The notes beneath the pieces are model-generated. The model was not told the DNA's origin. It saw nothing but the letters and a program-made list of their open reading frames with translations, and searched no databases. 64,000 nt of DNA. It comes from Oscheius dolichura (taxonomy: Eukaryota > Nematoda > Chromadorea > Rhabditida > Rhabditidae). A program made the position numbers and the translations under genes. The stretch spans positions 9,534,001 through 9,598,000 of the forward strand of contig OW051494.1 in assembly GCA_932521035.1 (NCBI GenBank). Direction: 5' to 3'. Numbering within the stretch: position 1 is the first letter of the stretch; each line of letters begins with the position of its first letter. Of this stretch, positions 10,401-21,951 are shown in pieces.

Positions 10401-12720
10401 TATATTGTTGCTGCTGCTGCTGATGATAGTCGTTGAAGGCATCATAGCCACCATAGAAGTTGTTGTAGGCTGCGTAGCCCATTTCTGCTCCTTCGCCTTC
10501 GGTCATTACCTGTTGAGCCATGTCACTGAAAAGAAAATCTTGATTATAATCTAGGAAAAGAGCCAAGAATTAGAAAAATATGGAGATAAGGAATTAGAAG
10601 AAGCGAAAAGCCAATTGGAGGCAATTGCCTTGGATAAACTGGAACCCCAGGGAAATTTGAACGGGTTGGATGAAATTAAAGACGGAAGTGAACCTGGACT
10701 ACGGTAAGAGACATAGAAGGTACAGAAAAACAAGAGGATTCTTCCACAAGAAGCTAAATGACAGAATGAATCGATGGATCAAAAGCGAATATCAAAATTT
10801 TAAAGCGAAGAAGGAGCCGGAATTTTCGCTTTTGATCTCAACTTTTTCCGCTTTTCCCTTTGATCTGCAAATGATTTTATGCAAATTTCAAAGAGATCAG
10901 ATGAACCAGGGGATGATGAAACTAATCATTGGAGCTATGAGGATGATAATTGGGAATTATTGACCGTCCACGTGACGGGGAGAACAGATCACGTGGCAGG
11001 GGGGAGCTAGGGAGGGATGAGGGAGCTTTGGCCTTTAGCCGGAGTTTTGTAGCTTCTCGAAAAGGGAGATTATATACGACACACAATTGATCAAAGAACC
11101 TAATTTTGAATAAAAGACGGAAGGAGCCGCAGAGAGCTTCCAACTGGGCTTACAGAAATCCCTCCAGAGCCAGATTTTGACTTCCCAAATGTGGAAAACG
11201 GGTTTTAGAACCATAATTAGAAAAATGGAAGTGTTAAAAAAAGCTTATCAACCGGTGGGAGAGACTAAATGGAAGAGCTGGCATTGTTTATACCATTTAA
11301 TAACCGCGGGCAGCTTCCATCTTCAATTTAACTTATAGAAATGGTCCCAGGGCGAAAATATCTCCCAAGCGTGGAAAACGGAAGTTAGAGCCAAAAACAA
11401 AAGGAGAGGTTTGATAAAAAGCTTATCGACCGGTGAGAGAGACTAACTGAGAGATCTAGCACTGTTTTTTTTATACGATTCAGTAGCCGCGAGGAGCTTC
11501 CTCCTCCAACTGGACTTATAGAAATCACCCAAGAGTCAGATTTTGACCGTGCAACTATGGAGAACGGCCTTTTTGAGGAACACAGAGATTATTGGAAAGG
11601 GTGCGCTTATCGCCCGGTGGCAGGAGACAGATTTGAGTTAGCTCTGTTTATACCATTCGATTGCCCGCCCCTAACAACACGTGGGTGTCTTTGAAACAAT
11701 AACAAAGAGGGATATGTGCCCTGCAATCTTTAACCGAGGTGATTAATCTCAATTCTGAACCATGGATACAGCTTTGAAGCGACAGTAATTTGGAGCTAGG
11801 GGGGGGTTAAAGCCGGAGCAACCAGTGGAAGGAAGGAACGACGGCACCCGGCTAGGCCATGGGCAGGAGTGGGAAAGTGATGAGAAGGGATCGAGAAAGA
11901 ATGGGGAAAATTGAGGGGGATGTAGATTTCCGATTAGAGCAAACAGAAATGAGACTAATTTCGGTGGAGCAAACAGTTGGACTCTGGTTTGAATCTGGTC
12001 TAGACTATGGTCCGGTGGCCTGTATTGATCTCTGGTCTGTTAGGAGGGTGATTCCAAGGTGGCCCGGGAAGTCCCAAATACCCACAGGAATGACTAGTTA
12101 ATGATGTCATAAGGTATAGTAATTTTGGCTTGAATGTGTATAAAAATGGTAGAGGACCCTTTAAAAACGTTACAACTGTGTGCTCCCGCTCAGGGAATCT
12201 CTAATCAAAGCCATTAGAAAGGTCCTATGGATTTGGAAACCTTAACAACGGAGGGCACCATGCCCTAAAGCTACCAGTGGATCCATGAGAGGGTATTTTA
12301 AAGCCAAGAGCAGGTTATTTTGTAGAGGAAGGCCCCGGGCGTCGGTTTGCCGAAGACTGCTCTATTCAGAAAGGTTTGGGGAATCTTCAGGAAGCAGTAT
12401 AGTCTTTTCCAAAAAATAGGGCTACCGTACATTTGTCTCTTCGGACAGTTTAGGTGGACGGCGAAGAAAAATCGAGCAAATCGAACATCCCGATCATTTT
12501 TGCTCAAAAGGTCCCGCGCGGAAGGTTGTGCTCCCCGTTACGTTAGCCCTATTTTCTGGAAAAGAACTATATGAGCCCTAGTACCCGGAAGAGCTGCCTA
12601 ACTGTGTGAAACTTTTTGAAACGCGGATTTTAATCGATTTTTCCTTTCACTCTAGCCTATTCTTCCTCAAGAAGGGAAAAATGGTACTTACAGTTCAAAG
12701 AAATCGTCTCCTTCCATCAT
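7498..12720 (-). CDS. Divergent forkhead (winged-helix) transcription factor
   Basis: Seven exons join in phase: 12720-12692 (ATG), 10525-10381, 9735-9424, 9380-9280, 8875-8776, 8730-8359 and 7788-7498, giving 449 aa. The forkhead domain lies at about residues 155-250. CSLREIYAFI matches the family's helix 2, AWKKSIRHSLCTHTQIYTK matches the recognition-helix motif (usual form WQNSIRHNLS), and GDGNWMF matches the first wing. The usual KPPYSY start is not conserved. A Tyr/Gln-rich N-terminus, an acidic plus Lys-rich middle and a Gln/Tyr-rich C-terminus look like transcription-regulation regions. Splitting exon 3/4 by a 43-nt intron (9423-9381) is needed to read the domain. The first intron is over 2 kb and carries a tandem repeat and an R3 copy. 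No specific ortholog is assigned. Confidence 0.8.
8000..8225. repeat. CTGTCTAACTGTGGC motif copies in forkhead-gene intron
   Basis: Three copies or near-copies (about 8008, 8150 and 8206) of the word CTGTCTAACTGTGGCT lie in the last intron of the forkhead gene. The same word occurs at 15193, 15688, 53266-53780 and, inverted, near 55240. Confidence 0.6.
11127..11670. repeat. Tandem repeat, three ~184-bp units
   Basis: Units begin near 11127, 11311 and 11495. Each starts with a GCTTCC/CTTATAGAAAT block, followed by a TGGAAAACGG-like block, then GCTTATC..CCGGTG..AGAGAC and a TGTTTATACCATT-like block. They are degenerate but collinear and lie in the first intron of the forkhead gene. Confidence 0.65.
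12400..12573. repeat. R3 MITE, full copy
   Basis: The ends are inverted: AGTCTTTTCCAAAAAATAGG at the left and CTATTTTCTGGAAAAGAACT at the right, with internal GCTCAAAAGGTCCCGCGCGG. It lies in the first intron of the forkhead gene. Confidence 0.75.
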
Positions 12721-13101
12721 TCTCGTTCGAATAGGGAACTGATCTTCTCTTGATCTGAGCCTTCGAAGAAATGGACAGAGAGATACGGTTTTCTAAAACA
12801 GTTGGCTGCTTTCCACTTCCATAATAAGAGAGAAGGAAGAGAAGAGAACAGGACAACGAGAAATTATGGACCCCAGTTTAAAAAAAATCATCTTCGCCCC
12901 TCAAAACTACGCCATAATCCGGCTCCCATAAATTCAAATTTACCTAGAAAGAACCGCTTTTGTTCTTTGCGCTTTTAATTGGCATGGAGCATGCGCGTCG
13001 CTTTCGAGAGGCTATTTTAGCGTCTGATTATTGATCTGAACTGAGCTATTGTCCACTCTCTCTCCCTATATACAACCCCACGCCACACGCTACCCGTCGA
13101 T
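12721..13101. promoter_or_regulatory. Shared divergent promoter region
   Basis: The 381 bp between the forkhead start (12720, minus) and the RNA-binding protein start (13102, plus) must hold both promoters, unless either mRNA has a distant leader. A TATATA stretch lies near 13068. No factor site can be named with confidence. Confidence 0.4.
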
Positions 13102-15288
13102 ATGAACATAAAAATTCTTCCCACAGCTCGTAACGTCGATCTCTCCAAGTATAGCAGCAACGGCGGCGGGAAAATGCAGGGATATAAGGTCAGTTTTTTT
13201 TTTCGCTTTTTCTTAATTTCTTTTTATATTTTAATGTAGGACAGCTAAATAAGATCGTTGGGAGAGAAATGGCGCGTAAATTTTGATTGAAAACTAATTG
13301 GCAACGGGCTTGTTTACATCCCAGGGCGGCGGCGCCATAAACGGACAGTTTTCAAAGGGAGGATCGGGAAGTTAGTCCAAATTTAGGTTCATTCTATGCA
13401 GTTTTTTGTCCTGATTTTAGTGGCACTATTTGTTTAACGAAATATTGAAATAGCGCGAAGGCGCGGGCTGAAATGGGGTAATGTTTGGTTCCCAGGGGCG
13501 GCAGCGCTATAAACGGATGATTTTCACAGGCAGTACAAGAAATTGGTCCAAATTTAGGTTCATTTGATTCAATTTTTCGTGCTGGTTTTGATTCTGCTCT
13601 TTGTTTAATCGAATTTTAAGAGCGCGGTAAGATTTGAGGCGAAAAATGGCGGGGTGTACTCCTCCGTGAGGCGACGCCACAAACATGCGGTTTTCTGGGA
13701 AAATTTGACTTCCCTGGGGCAGATTTTCCTCATGATTTTGAATCTGCACTCTGTTTAATCCAATTGATGGGCAGTTGGCTGAAAAATGAGTTCCAGAAGA
13801 GAATATTCACTTCCAGGGAGTTTGGGTTCTAAAAATTCCAAACCCTGTGATAAATCACCCTGGACAAAGGGTACCCAGTCATTCTATAGGCCCAGTTGTA
13901 TATAGCGATATTTCCATAGATGACTAAACACATTCGTATGCCCCAGTTGTGTTCGTTTTTTTTTCTCCTCGAGAGGTTAAAAACGTGCCCTTTTGCAAGA
14001 AGAGTCGCGCTGTCTGCAAGTCTAGACGGCCAAGGGATGGCGGGCCTTTTGGGCGCCTTTGCAACGTGACCCTCATTTTTACTCCGTTCCTGCCACTTTT
14101 TCATGCCGTTCACTACTAAAATGGGCTATTTTAAAGCCGAAAACGGTCTCTAAAACTAGAATTTCAGTCATCTCCTCCCCAACAAGGGACTCCCCACCAG
14201 ATGAGAAAGATCTTCATCGGCGGCCTGCCTTTCCACTGTTCCCGCGACATTCTCTACTCGTATTTCGCCCAGTTTGGAACAGTTTTGGATGCTGCTGTGA
14301 TGGTTGACAGCGAGACAAGGATTCCTCGTGGATTCGGCTTCATCACCTTCGCCAAGGAGGAAAGCGTCCATGCTACCATGCTCTCACGTCCTCACAACTT
14401 GTTGGGAAAAACTGTAAGTCCATTTTCTTCATCCACAAAGCCTAAAAATAACATCTTTCGCTTAAAAACCCGACTATTCCCTAATTTGAACCGCTACCGT
14501 ACCTCTAGGTATTTCCGGAGCGCCCAATTTTGAGCGTGGACGGGAGTGTCGGGTGTTTGTGTCCGTATCTCGGTCATTTCTTGGTCGATTTCAAAAATTC
14601 AAAGACCCAGTTGGAGAGCACGTCAAGACAATGCTAGTGAACCTAGTCACATCTCAATCGCCCAGACAAAACAATCTGTAGCCCCACAAACTTTGAGTGA
14701 GGATAGTTACGCAACGCGTTGCACCCAAAAGGAGCACCCGAGTTGCTTTTCCGGGCTTCTTTTGTGGAAATTCAATTCCCAGTCCATAGAAGGGTCTTTT
14801 CTTTATTTTGTTAACGTAATCTCCATTTCCAGATTGATGTCAAGCGCGCCATCCCGAAGCAACAACTCGCCCAGGAGTTCCCTGCTCCGAACTTCAACTT
14901 CTCTCCCAATCCTGGAACAAAACTCCTCATTTCGGCTATGCTCGATCCTGCCAGTATGCCCGTCGATTGGGGCTACAGTACCATCAAGCTGCTCCATGAA
15001 TACTTCTCACAGTTTGGAGAAATGGAACAGATTGAGAAGACAATCGACGGGGAACGGTTCATCGTCTTCGAGAAGAGAGAAGCCGCCGCGGAATGCTTGG
15101 ATTTCAACGGAGGGAAACATTGCTTCAATAATATCACAATCAAACTCAAGGTAGGGCTTTATTTCGGGAATCAAGGCGATATTTTTTATTCCGCTGTCTA
15201 ACTGTGGCTCTTTTTTGAACATTTTTCTAAATATTTTCAGGCCTGTACGGAACCGGGAGACTCCGAAGCGGATATCGATAGCGCTTGA
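13102..15288 (+). CDS. Two-RRM RNA-binding protein (hnRNP/Musashi/DAZAP-like)
   Basis: Four exons join in phase: 13102-13188, 14168-14413, 14833-15150 and 15241-15288 (TGA), giving 232 aa. RRM1 starts at about residue 41 with RNP2 KIFIGGLP and RNP1 RGFGFITF. It is followed by the linker VKRAIPKQQ, typical of the hnRNP A/Musashi/DAZAP group. RRM2 covers about 140-217 (LLISAMLD..., RFIVFEKREAAAECL) and is divergent. The protein is expected to bind single-stranded RNA and regulate splicing, stability or translation. A polyadenylation signal (AATAAA) lies about 70 bp after the stop. The 15193 motif copy lies in the last intron. An alternative start is the in-frame ATG at 14201, which would begin right at RRM1. 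Confidence 0.85.
13320..13770. repeat. Degenerate ~170-bp tandem repeat in RRM-gene intron 1
   Basis: Three diverged units begin near 13320, 13492 and 13660. Each has a GGCGGC.GCGC.ATAAACGG-like block, then GGTCCAAATTTAGGTTCAT and TTTGTTTAATCGAAT-like blocks. Confidence 0.55.
14525..14725. repeat. R2 left arm, solo
   Basis: A single R2 arm (GGACGGGAGTGTCGGGTG ... GTAGCCCCACAAACTTTGA) lies in the second intron of the RRM gene. Confidence 0.7.
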
Positions 15289-15910
15289 AGAACAAGCGGT
15301 CACCTTCTCGTTGTGTTGAATTATAGCAATGTCAACTTATGTTTATAGTTTTGTTAATTTAATAAAGAACCTCTGTTAGAATGTGTAGGACGTTTTGAAG
15401 GGGCGTATGGTCAGGACTCCTGACTCAGGAGACCCGTTTTTGAGAGCCGCGCGTTACATAACATATCAGCAGTCAAAGTTTGTGGTCCTGCAGATTTTTC
15501 TGATCGGGCCTTTGAGCTGTAACCTGGCTCATTAGAATCGTCCTGATGGGCTCTCCAACTAGGTCTTAGAATTTTTAAAATCGACCAAGAAATGACCGAG
15601 ATACGGACACAAACACCCGACACTCCCGTCTACAGCCAAAACCGGGGATGCCCGAAATTGGCCGCCTTGTCCATGTATGATTCCGTGCTGTCTAACTGTG
15701 GCTCTGTTTAACAACGGGGCGACAACGTACTACGGTATCTCATCACGAAAAGAGCCCGTTTACTGAAAATGCCCGAAAAAGTCAAGGTAGAAGTGAAAAG
15801 CGAACAGTACAATTGTCTTTCCATGGGAAAATGATTTATTCTAGAGGGGAACAAATTCCCATAGAAGAAATAAATAGCATTTCCCTCTAAAAGAAATGCA
15901 AAAGAGAGCT
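15289..15910. other. Intergenic region with solo R2 right arm and a motif copy
   Basis: This lies between the convergent RRM gene and the Cys-rich membrane protein gene. An R2 right arm covers about 15395-15680. Directly after it is one CTGTCTAACTGTGGCTCT copy (15688). Nothing else is recognised. Confidence 0.6.
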
Positions 15911-16713
15911 CTAACGGTAGCGTCTGCGACTGTTGCTTCGGCAACAAATGATGACACAGGTCACGATGATACAAACGAGTAAGCCGGTACCGCAGCCGAC
16001 AAAGATCCACAACATCGTCCACGTCCAGAAGCAACTTTCAGCCTCATACGGTGGGGGGTCCCTTTTGTATTTAATTGGACTGAAAATTGAAGTAAATTAA
16101 ACGGTAGACAAATTTTTTTTGGCTTTAACATATTCAGAATTTTGTGCTGATTACGAATAATTACTGTAAAAATTCTAAAAATGCCAAAAAAGTGGAAAAA
16201 ATGCATATAAAGTTGGAATTTTGTTCAGCAAATTTCGTCCAACGCGCGCCAAACAACGGTTCGCCCACTGTTTACGCGTGTTCACTGGAGCGCAGTTACA
16301 GTAAGCCAGAAAACGCGTTTGCCATCTTTTTAAAGGTCTTAAGCTCAAAACTTACGTGGTACCTTTAACCGCTGCAGCCTTTTCGATCCAGTATTTAATT
16401 TTAACATTGCACTGGTGATCATCTTTGCAGATGCATCCGATATCCTTTGTCCCGTCGACTATTCCGCATGTATTGTAGTCGTTTCCGAGTCCTTTGTACT
16501 TGTCCTTATCGTAGACAGCGAATTCAATCTCCGGCTCCATAACGTCGCCTTTGAACAGAATCAGACATCCCTCGTAGGCTGATTTTGTACCGCCTAGATC
16601 GTCTTTCTTTAGAAAAGTGCCAATCGCCTGATTATAGACTTTGTCATTGATGGCACAGTTCGGCGTGACACAGTTGCTAGCATTGCTAAGGCTGATCCAG
16701 ATGCAGACTGAAA
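15911..16713 (-). CDS. Small Cys-rich single-pass membrane protein (5' end unresolved)
   Basis: On the minus strand two exons join in phase: about 16713-16356 (after a tatttcag acceptor) and 16079-15911 (TAG). The readable part starts inside a signal-peptide-like segment (CIWISLSNAS), followed by an ectodomain of about 95 residues with seven or more Cys, including CGIV...CICKDDHQC. Then come a spacer, a TM segment (WTMLWIFVGCGTGLLVCIIV) and a short Arg-rich tail ending RRRYR. The Cys spacing resembles nematode ET-type modules, but this is tentative. The first coding exon was not found. R5 lies in the intron (16107-16330). It is probably a cell-surface protein of unknown role. Confidence 0.65.
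16107..16330. repeat. R5 dispersed repeat, copy 3
   Basis: R5 signature TTCAGAATTTTGTGCTGATT, then GCAAATTTCGTCCAACGCGC, CGCCCACTGTTTACGCG and a TTACAGTAAGCCA tail. It lies in the intron of the Cys-rich membrane protein gene. Confidence 0.7.
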
Positions 16714-16719
16714 TATAGA

Positions 16720-17880
16720 GTATTGGGTTTTGTGGTCTCAAGACGAATGAGTAGCCGTATGCGGTGGAGGCCCGCAAACGGCCCGATAACCTCTTGGCCA
16801 AGTTCAGGAAGATCTAAAGCGCTTCAGCGCGATTTCAACCATTTCCAACAGAAAGTATTTTCCACTGGGGACCATTTGGGAATCTAGCGAGCAAAAGTTG
16901 CTTGACCCCCAATTTCAAATTGAAATTCGGGCGCGTTTGTTGTCACCAAACAGCCAAATGGTCCCCGGCGGATAATCCTTTCTATTGGAAACGGACTCGA
17001 TGATATTTCACTGGCTATTTTACTGATAATTCGCAAAAGGAACCTGTAGAAGAGGCCAAGGGCTATCTTGTAGTACTTTCTGGGTCAAAATTTTAGCAGA
17101 CGCGCCCGACCAGGAAGGAGTTTTACCCTTGAAAGAAGCAGAAGTGGCCAAGAAGGGCGCAAAATTCCTGGTTTCGTCGGCCGCTACTGGAATCCGGTTC
17201 AAAAGGTGGCATACGGTAACCCTTGGCTTGTAAAACAAGGTAGCAACGAGAACTTTGACTGGGATTGGTGAAAAGTGATGAAAACGTGTCTGTGAGCGAC
17301 GATCCGTCTCCCCGGAGCCTGTGACTGCCGCGATGGAGAAAAAGTGAGCGAACAATTTGAGTGCGGGTTAAATAAAGAGCTTCCTTTGATTATGAACCCA
17401 TTACGGTAATGGCATCACCGTAGAAAACATCAAATGACGCTAAGGAACTAAACAGATCGTAGCCAAATACCAAAATGGCTGCGCGCGCCTTCTTGGTCTC
17501 CCCTGCGTTTACCAGGCACGATACTAAAAAATGTGCGCGCCACTTTTCCAGGATTACTGTAGCCGACTTCCTCCTCTAACAATTGAATCGCAACGCTCAA
17601 AAGCAGCCAATACAGAAGTAACTAACGGAAAAGAAAGTGGAGCTTCTGCATTGTCAAAAGATTGAATGGCTGGCTGCGTTTCTGGGAAGAAATGGCCGAC
17701 TAGAACCCGAATAAACTGGTCATTTCCCGGTCTTCGACAAGTTTTCTCTATTGTCTTGTCCGGAAAAGAAGTAGACTTCAGAAAAGCTCATTTCTATCGT
17801 AATTCCCAGTTGAAAAGGTCGCTTTCCTTTTTTTCTCAATATTGGCTATTTTTTTAGAATTTTTTGTGAGCAGACCAATT
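16720..17880. other. Intergenic region between divergent genes
   Basis: No exon could be fixed here. The missing first exon of the minus-strand Cys-rich gene and the promoter of the plus-strand membrane gene should lie in this stretch. Near 16850-16980 the words AAAGTATTTTCCACTGGGGACCA and its near-inverse GGTCCCCGGCGGATAATCC form a weak inverted pair. Confidence 0.4.
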
Positions 17881-17891
17881 TCAGGCGATAA

Positions 17892-19189
17892 ATGTGCTGC
17901 TCCCATCGAATTGGCCTCATTATATTGGCTGTAACTTCTCTAATTTTACCTGTTACACAAATTACAATGATTTTCATTGTAAATAATCAGATGACTAATC
18001 TTGGAGCGCCTTTTATCGACAACGGCATCACAATTATGCGACTACTCGGCTGTTCTGTCTATGTGAGCTCGTTATTCTTCATATTTATTAAAGGAATCCC
18101 GGGGAACCACGGCGGGTTACTGTAGAAAGGAAAATGTGAAATTGCGGCGAAATTGAAATTTTCATAAAAAACGAAAGACATCGTCAGAATCAGTGTCAAA
18201 AACTTAATCGAATAAGCTAAGTTTCAGCTAATTTCTTCTTTTCTATGAAAAGTATTGTCGCTAAACAGAACGCGGCAGTCGCTGCGGACCAGTGCGATGG
18301 AGTGTCAGCCCGTTTGTGCCCGTATCTCGGTCATTTCTTGGTCGCTTTCAAAAATTCAAAGACCTAGTTGAAGAGCACGTCAAGACTATTCTAATGAATG
18401 CAATCACCTCTCAACAACCCCGACAAAAAATCTGTAGCCCCACAAACATTGATTGAGGATCGCGCGCCCGAGACTAATATCCATAAAGGCAAAGTTTGTG
18501 GTCCAGCAGATTTTTCTGATCGGGCCTTTGAGCTGTAACCTGGCTCATTAGAATCGTCCTGATGGGCTCTCTAACTAGGTCTATGAATTTTTGAAATTGA
18601 TTAAGAAATGACCGAGATACGGACACAAACGCCCGACACTCTACCCCTAAAACTGGCTTAGGCTTAGGCTTAAAACTGGCGCGCCTGGGCTTTTTGCTCA
18701 TGTATGCGCTCAATCAGGCAAAATCAAGGGTTTCCCCCGGGCTTCCTTTAATTTATCCGTTTCCAGATATTCTTCAGTCTGTTCCTATTAGCGGCAACGT
18801 CTCTAAACGACAATTTCGTGTCAAAAGTTGCTTTGTGGTGCCTTTTCGGCGAGATAGCCATGACCGCGATTGTCATGCTCTCTACCGTAATCAGTCTGAA
18901 CATCGCCATGGGACGCACGTTTAACGGGTTGTGCCGGAAAGACGACGACTCATGCAACACGCTGGTATTCCTGATGAAACTATTTACGAACTTGGTCGTC
19001 GTTGTTGTTGACAGTTTTGGCATTGGGCTTACCTTGATAATGGTCTGGATTGATATGATGTACACGAGGGGAAGAGTCGCGACCGAGAGAAGCCACTCCA
19101 GGTCACCGCCGCCTGTAAAGCCGGACACCCCCGCGGCTACTACTCCCGGCGATCATACTCCGCCATCTGATGTTCTATTGCTTTCCTAA
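17892..19189 (+). CDS. Small multi-pass membrane protein (paralog group, member 1)
   Basis: Two exons join in phase: 17892-18062 and 18767-19189 (TAA), giving 197 aa. The acceptor ttccag at 18766 is chosen over a second one 11 bp downstream because it keeps the frame. There are about four hydrophobic segments: LIILAVTSLILPVTQITMIF, a second around IMRLLGCSVY, IAMTAIVMLSTVISLNIAMG and LVVVVVDSFGIGLTLIMVW. A Pro/Ser-rich cytoplasmic tail follows. A tttcag acceptor 10 bp before the ATG suggests a trans-splice site. The single intron (704 bp) is mostly transposon, with R2 nested in R4. Its layout matches the genes at 24963, 28693 and 30422. Function unknown. Confidence 0.65.
18086..18751. repeat. 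R4 element interrupted by a full R2 fold-back element
   Basis: R4 left half at 18086-18298 (TTAAAGGAATCCCGGGGA ... GCAGTCGCTGCGGACC). R2 occupies 18299-18705 with both arms. R4 then resumes at 18706-18751 (GCTCAATCAGGCAAAATCAA ... CTTCCTTTAA). The uninterrupted R4 copies at 26236 and 42738 show these halves are contiguous. Confidence 0.75.
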
Positions 19190-20547
19190 ATGAATTTAAT
19201 GAATTTTCAATTGTAATCTCTTTATTATCACGTGTATAACTCTTTTAATTCTCCAAATACCCGAGAAGTAAGGAAATATTTTGAATCCAGACGATAAACT
19301 AGCCTCATACCGGCTCTGGCCCTCTTCAGCCCTCCAATAAGGCCCACCTTCTCGCTTTCCCTCAATTTTTGCATATGTTCAGCCGCTTTCTAGATTTCGA
19401 TTTGTCAAGCAAAGATTCTTATAGTCCATTTCAAATGCAAAAAACTCAAAATTGAATTTTTTAAAGGAAAAGTCGAATCTAGGTCGAGCATTTTCCCGTC
19501 TAGATGGTCCAACCTCAAAGTTTGGCATGCATTTTTATGCGGATTTTACATATGTTGTCATCGTTTTTATTACTGCTTTTGCTTATTCGAAGTATAAGCT
19601 ACCCAAAAAACATAAAAATAGCTGGAATCTATGTCAAATCCAATTATCGAAAAATTTGCAAGAAATTGAACTTGAACTTTGAAGGTCTGAACCGCGCGGG
19701 AAAAGTTTTTCCATTTGAACCAGACTATACAATGATTTCTCCTTGTTCCTTCTATAGTCCATTTCCAACGGAAAAGACTTCGATTCAAATTTGGCGCCGG
19801 TTTGTCTTCGTTCCTTCTACCCTGCCATTGATTGCCCCCTCCGCCAGCGGTTTTTTCGAACAGCCAACACGTCACGCCAGTCCGTGTTGCGAACGCTTAC
19901 CTCCTCCATTTTTCTGCCTGACAAGATAAGTCTCCTGCCAGTTCTCCTCCCCGCTTATTTCTTCCAACTGTCTTCATTTTTCTTTCTTCTTCAAATTAGC
20001 AGACAATATGGATAGATAGATATCTAATATTAGCGTAATTGTCGCCTCCCATTGAAACAGAAACCAGAGATTGATAAATAAATCCGTCTCCCACCCTTCT
20101 TTCGTTCCCTGCTGTAATATTGCAATATGACTGTGCCCGCCGACCCGCGGCCTTCTTCCTTCTGTCCTATACTTTCTTCTTATCAACACGCTCCGCTTCC
20201 CTGGATCTTTCACGGTTTTAACCGTTTAAAAAACCTAATTTCAATATTTGTTGGCCCCATCCGTTCATGAGCAAAACGCCAAATTTCAGGCGCGCCCGTT
20301 TTTTTTAGCGTAGACGGGAGTGTCGGATGTTTATGTCCGTATCTCGGTCATTTCTTAGCCGATTTCAAAAATTCAACGACCCAGTTGGAGACCACGTCAA
20401 GACGACTCTAATGAACCTAGTCACATCCCAATCGCCCCGGCAAAACAATCTGTAGCCCCTCAAACTTTGACTGAGGATAGTTACGCAATGCGGCGCTGGA
20501 AATGGACTGTAGTCCGACTTTCTTGAGAATATCCAAAGAAAGACTTA
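19190..20547. other. Intergenic region with R2 left arm
   Basis: It has no supported exon. Pyrimidine-rich sequence with several short open frames occupies 19450-20220 but shows no phase-consistent splice pairs. A solo R2 left arm lies at about 20265-20500, directly before an R1 copy. Confidence 0.5.
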
Positions 20548-20700
20548 GCTCGGTCTCCGATAGTCCGATCCCCTGCACCCGTATAGTCTTGGCAAGACCA
20601 AGGTATAAAGGCGTCATAGTTTTGTAACAGTTTTGAATAAAGATGATCCTCCTGCCGAGACTTTACGGGTGCAAGGGATCGGACTATCGTGGGCCGAGCC
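20548..20700. repeat. R1 palindromic MITE, copy 1
   Basis: Inverted arms of about 50 bp (GCTCGGTCTCCGATAGTCCG at left, CGGACTATCGTGGGCCGAGC at right) flank a ~55-bp centre with GGTATAAAGGCGTCA and TTTTGAATAAAGATG. Confidence 0.85.
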
Positions 20701-21584
20701 TGAAATACGTTTTTTTCTGTTTGTCTCCCTTATTTTTTTATTATCTCTTCCTTTTTCATGGAAAAACCATTCATCCGCCTTCCTCTTCCATCCCACACAG
20801 TCTAAAATGGCCTACTTCCTGTGAGCCAGCGTCGCTCCCTGGAGCATTGCCCGTCACTGGGTCAGCACTTCTTTTAGCGTCATTGACGCCGATTGTTGGG
20901 CCACTTCCTTTCCTTTTCCCTCCTTTTTAACATTCCTTTTTATTCCCTTCAAATAAATTCTTTTCAGGATCATAATTATCCTCGCTTTTTAATTCAATAA
21001 CTGTAACTCTTCAATGACGACGAAGAGAAGCAGTTTAGGTTCGTTTTCCTTTCGTTTTCTTCAATTTTTATATAATTTTCAGTATTTTCAAAAACCGATA
21101 AAAGTGGTTTGAACTCTAATAAGAGGAATTATTAGAAATGGGCCACTCTCATATCTTCTATTTGCCGTAAGTTTTAATTTAAATAAATCTAGGAAAGTAT
21201 AATTTTTAGCAACAATACGTGAGCATGAATATTGCAGGTATTCATTTATCTTAAAATTACGATTCTTTTTGAGTTTTAGATGGTTCAATACACAAGGCAA
21301 CACTGAACTTGTTGGTGGAGGAGGTTCAAATCCTATTCTGTAGGATGACATTCGGCCGATGGTTAGTCCAGATTTTATTCATCTAAATTAAGTAATGATC
21401 CTTAACTTATTGTAGAATCAAAGGGGAAAGTAGTAAATACGAGAAAATAGTCGAGAAAATAAGAACGACCCGTCTTTCAGATCTGTAGGCCACTCCAATT
21501 CAGGGGAAAGGAGTTACAGTCCCAAATTTTTGAGAATCAGGCGACTTTTGTTCCTAAAAGCCTCGAAATTGTCTGAAAAGCGAT

Positions 21585-21733
21585 CAGTGCTCGATAATGC
21601 GATCCCCTGCACCCGTAAAGTCTCGGCAAGACAAAGATATAAAGGGAACACAGTTTTGTAACAGTTTTGAATAAAGAAGATCCTCCTGCCGAGACTTTAC
21701 GGGTGCAGGGGATCGGAATATCAAGGACCGAGC
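21585..21733. repeat. R1 palindromic MITE, copy 2
   Basis: The arms meet the R1 consensus (GCGATCCCCTGCACCCGTAA and its inverse). The orientation is the same as copy 1. It lies between the two units of the direct duplication. Confidence 0.85.
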
Positions 21734-21775
21734 CTAAAAAAGAGTCCCAAAGCGGTCAGGCGACTTTCGTTCGTA

Positions 21776-21951
21776 TACTTCTTTTCCAAAAAATAGGGTT
21801 ATTGTAATGGATCGCAAAACCTTCCGCGCGGGACCTTTTGAGGAAAAATGATCGGGATTTTCGATTTCGCTCGATATTTCTTCCCGTGTTGCGAAAAGGT
21901 CTTGAAGAGACAAATATACGGTAACCCTATAGAAAATAGAAAGGAAATCTA
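21776..21951. repeat. R3 MITE, full copy (inverted)
   Basis: ACTTCTTTTCCAAAAAATAG at the left and ACGGTAACCCTATAGAAAAT at the right. The internal CTTCCGCGCGGGACCTTTTG is the reverse complement of the 12400 copy. Confidence 0.75.

Noticed and set aside
21290-21330. tRNA-like T-arm words (GGTTCAAATCC) in the direct duplication at 21.3 and 22.1 kb
   Set aside because: No acceptor stem, anticodon arm or box A can be folded around them. The words belong to a ~280-bp repeat.
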